A DNA stretch of 8,664 bases, from the NCBI GenBank assembly GCA_020859645.1, contig JAJBVU010000111.1:1-8664 (forward strand), written 5' to 3'. The notes under the pieces were generated by a model, which saw nothing but the letters and a program-made list of their open reading frames with translations, searched no databases and was not told the DNA's origin. This DNA is from Eubacterium sp. GTDB taxonomy: Bacteria; Bacillota; Clostridia; Lachnospirales; CAG-274. The stretch's first letter is position 1. Every line of letters begins with the position of its first letter. Below are positions 7,322-8,664 of this stretch, one piece after another. A program made the translations under genes and the position numbers.

Positions 7322-8595
7322 AAAGCAGAACACTGATTAAAAACTGTCATATAGTTTCACCTGAATGCGACTTTGAGGTTCTTAACTCCCTTCTTATTTC
7401 CGACGGAAAAATCGAAGCAATCGGCGACATAAACGTGCTTTGCGACACTGTTTATGACGGCGACGGCTGCTGTCTTATTCCCGGGCTTATAGATATGAAC
7501 TGCAAAATCTGCGAGGACGGCTATGAAAGCAAGGACAACCTTAAGATTGTTTCGGCAACCGCAGCGGCAGGGGGCTTTACCACCCTTGCCATAACCCCCA
7601 ACACTCAGCCCGTAATAGACAACAAAACCGTTGTTGACTACGTCATTCAAAGAATTAAAAGCGAAAGCAGTGTAAACATTTATCCCTACGGCAGTATAAC
7701 AAAGGGCTGTAAGGGAAAGGATATTGCGGAAATAGGGAAAATGCTTTCTAAAGGCATTATAGGTATTTCTGACCACGGCGGAATGATTGACAACGCTTCT
7801 CTTCTGAGAGACGTTCTTATGTATTCCAAAATGTTTGACGTTCCCGTAATTACGGGAGGGCTTGACGACAGCTTAGCGGAAGGAAAGGCTATGAACGAGG
7901 GCATTGTCGCTACAAGGCTGGGCTTATCGGGAAGTCCCAGAGAAGCCGAGGAAATAATTGTTGCAAGAAATATGATTTTGGGCAAATATTCGGGGGCAAA
8001 GCTTCATCTGCCTGTTATAACAACGGAGTTTTCCGTTGCTCTTGTAAATGAGGGCAAAAAGCACAACAGCCGCTTAACCGCAGGCACCTTTCCCCATTAT
8101 TTTACATTAACGGAAGAGGAAATCCTCGGTTATAATACATTCGGAAAGGTAAATCCTCCTCTCAGAACCAAAAAAGACGCCGAGGCTTTAAAACAGGGCA
8201 TTTACAGCGGCGTTATAGACGTTATTGCAAGCGGTCACACACCGGCTTCAATCGACAGAAAGCTTGTGGAATTCGACCTTGCCGCCTGCGGAATTTCTTC
8301 TTTGGAGACTGCCTTTCCTGTCAGCTTTTCGGCTTTATGCGGTGAGAATTTCTCGCTTTCCGACCTTTGCACAGTTATGTCAAAAAGACCTGCCGAGATT
8401 TTGGGGCTTGAAAAAAAGGGCGTTATTAAAAAGGGAAATGACGCAGACCTTGTTATATGCGACATTAAAAAGGATTTTGAAATTAAGGGCAAAGAGTTTA
8501 TTTCAAAGGCAAAATATACGCCCTATGAGGGGAAGAAGGTTAAGGGAAAGGTTTTAAAGACTTTTGTAGGCGGTAAAGTTGTGTTTGAGAAATAA
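7318..8595 (+). CDS. pyrC: Dihydroorotase homologue lacking metal ligands (PyrC'-like pseudoenzyme)
   Basis: Type I (class I) dihydroorotase fold of the amidohydrolase superfamily, 425 residues, the usual length. Framework motifs are well kept: LIPGLIDM (53-60), AAAGGFTTLAITPNTQPVID (82-101), SLAEGKAMNEG (185-195), REAEEIIVAR (208-217), KVNPPLR (277-283) and a normal C-terminal composite beta domain ending near 425. Catalytic features are gone: the HxH metal pair is N61-C62-K63; the following substrate Arg is C65; the Asp of SDDG is H153; the His of SHCED is G180; the His of CHVS is P232 or V233; the catalytic Asp of TDHAPH is G306 and its last His is A310. All canonical metal ligands are therefore absent and dihydroorotase activity is not expected. 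In Pseudomonas an inactive PyrC' is a structural subunit needed for PyrB assembly, the closest precedent. ATG 7318 overlaps the pyrB stop by 4 bases. The reading frame is intact, arguing against a decaying pseudogene. Confidence 0.9.
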   Translation: MKSRTLIKNCHIVSPECDFEVLNSLLISDGKIEAIGDINVLCDTVYDGDGCCLIPGLIDMNCKICEDGYESKDNLKIVSATAAAGGFTTLAITPNTQPVIDNKTVVDYVIQRIKSESSVNIYPYGSITKGCKGKDIAEIGKMLSKGIIGISDHGGMIDNASLLRDVLMYSKMFDVPVITGGLDDSLAEGKAMNEGIVATRLGLSGSPREAEEIIVARNMILGKYSGAKLHLPVITTEFSVALVNEGKKHNSRLTAGTFPHYFTLTEEEILGYNTFGKVNPPLRTKKDAEALKQGIYSGVIDVIASGHTPASIDRKLVEFDLAACGISSLETAFPVSFSALCGENFSLSDLCTVMSKRPAEILGLEKKGVIKKGNDADLVICDIKKDFEIKGKEFISKAKYTPYEGKKVKGKVLKTFVGGKVVFEK

Positions 8596-8602
8596 TGCTT
8601 TT

Positions 8603-8656
8603 TATCACCTCTCCGCCTACCTTCGGTAGGCACCTCCCCTCAAGGGGAGGCTGATA
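8603..8656. repeat. Palindromic intergenic element bounded by TATCA/TGATA
   Basis: Directly after the pyrC homologue lies a 54-base element with two perfect 7-bp hairpins: GCCTACC/GGTAGGC (8615-8631, loop TTC) and CCTCCCC/GGGGAGG (8633-8650, loop TCAA). In addition the ends are inverted: TATCACCTCTCC (8603-8614) can pair with GGGGAGGCTGATA (8644-8656) with one bulged base and one G-T pair, so the whole unit can form an outer stem in competition with the second hairpin. From memory, elements with a CCCCTCAAGGGG core are abundant between genes in gut Clostridia genomes; only one copy is in this window, so dispersal cannot be shown here. It may also act as a transcription end or mRNA-stabilising structure, although no T-run follows it. 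Confidence 0.7.
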
Positions 8657-8664
8657 GCTGAGTA

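Noticed and set aside
7357..7985. Two long minus-strand open frames (7357-7776 and 7686-7985) inside the pyrC homologue
   Set aside because: They lie wholly antisense to a conserved coding region, lack ribosome sites or promoters, and read as composition shadows.
8225..8557. 110-codon + strand open frame inside the pyrC homologue
   Set aside because: It is out of frame with a strongly conserved dihydroorotase-like protein, has no ribosome binding site of note and its translation has no recognisable family pattern.
6398..8595. pyrB and pyrC homologues as decaying pseudogenes
   Set aside because: Both frames are full length with no stops or frameshifts, have good ribosome sites and keep framework motifs. 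Losses are confined largely to active-site residues, which fits a changed function better than neutral decay.

Overview
The window looks like chromosomal DNA of a low-to-moderate GC Firmicute, probably of class Clostridia. The evidence is purine-rich ribosome binding sites, tightly packed genes all on the + strand, some likely TTG starts, a SWIM/SNF2 helicase of the type common in Clostridia and Bacilli, and a gene order recalling lspA-ylyB(rluD)-pyrR-pyrP-pyrB-pyrC of Bacillus subtilis. No tRNA, rRNA, CRISPR array or insertion sequence was seen.

Layout. Positions 1-3206 hold a large SWIM zinc-finger/SNF2 ATPase whose exact start lies at or just left of the window edge. A short gap (3207-3393) holds a likely intrinsic terminator, then a very good sigma-A type promoter (TTGAAA-17 bp-TATGAT with an extended -10). 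From this promoter runs a compact six-gene block with gaps of a few bases or overlaps: aroB (3-dehydroquinate synthase), lspA (lipoprotein signal peptidase), a small unrecognised membrane protein, an RluA/RluD-family pseudouridine synthase, a pyrB homologue and a pyrC homologue. After the last stop there is a 54-base palindromic element (8603-8656) bounded by TATCA/TGATA, likely a dispersed intergenic repeat and possibly also the operon end.

The most interesting part is the pyrB-pyrC pair. Both reading frames are full length, intact and clearly homologous to aspartate carbamoyltransferase and type I dihydroorotase. The dihydroorotase homologue has lost every one of the canonical metal ligands (HxH is NxK, and the carboxylate and both later histidines and the catalytic Asp are replaced). 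The carbamoyltransferase homologue has also lost several active-site residues (STRTR is STRAK, the Lys of the K-G-E loop is absent, HPTQ is NPTQ, and R-x-Q is K-x-R). A non-catalytic PyrC' partner of an active PyrB is known from Pseudomonas, but here both partners look altered. pyrR and pyrP, which separate rluD from pyrB in Bacillus, are absent, and pyrB overlaps rluD by 28 bases with no room for a PyrR attenuator. The pair may be a pseudoenzyme complex or a carbamoyltransferase system with a new role, kept in the ancestral pyr locus while working pyr genes lie elsewhere. That last step is inference.
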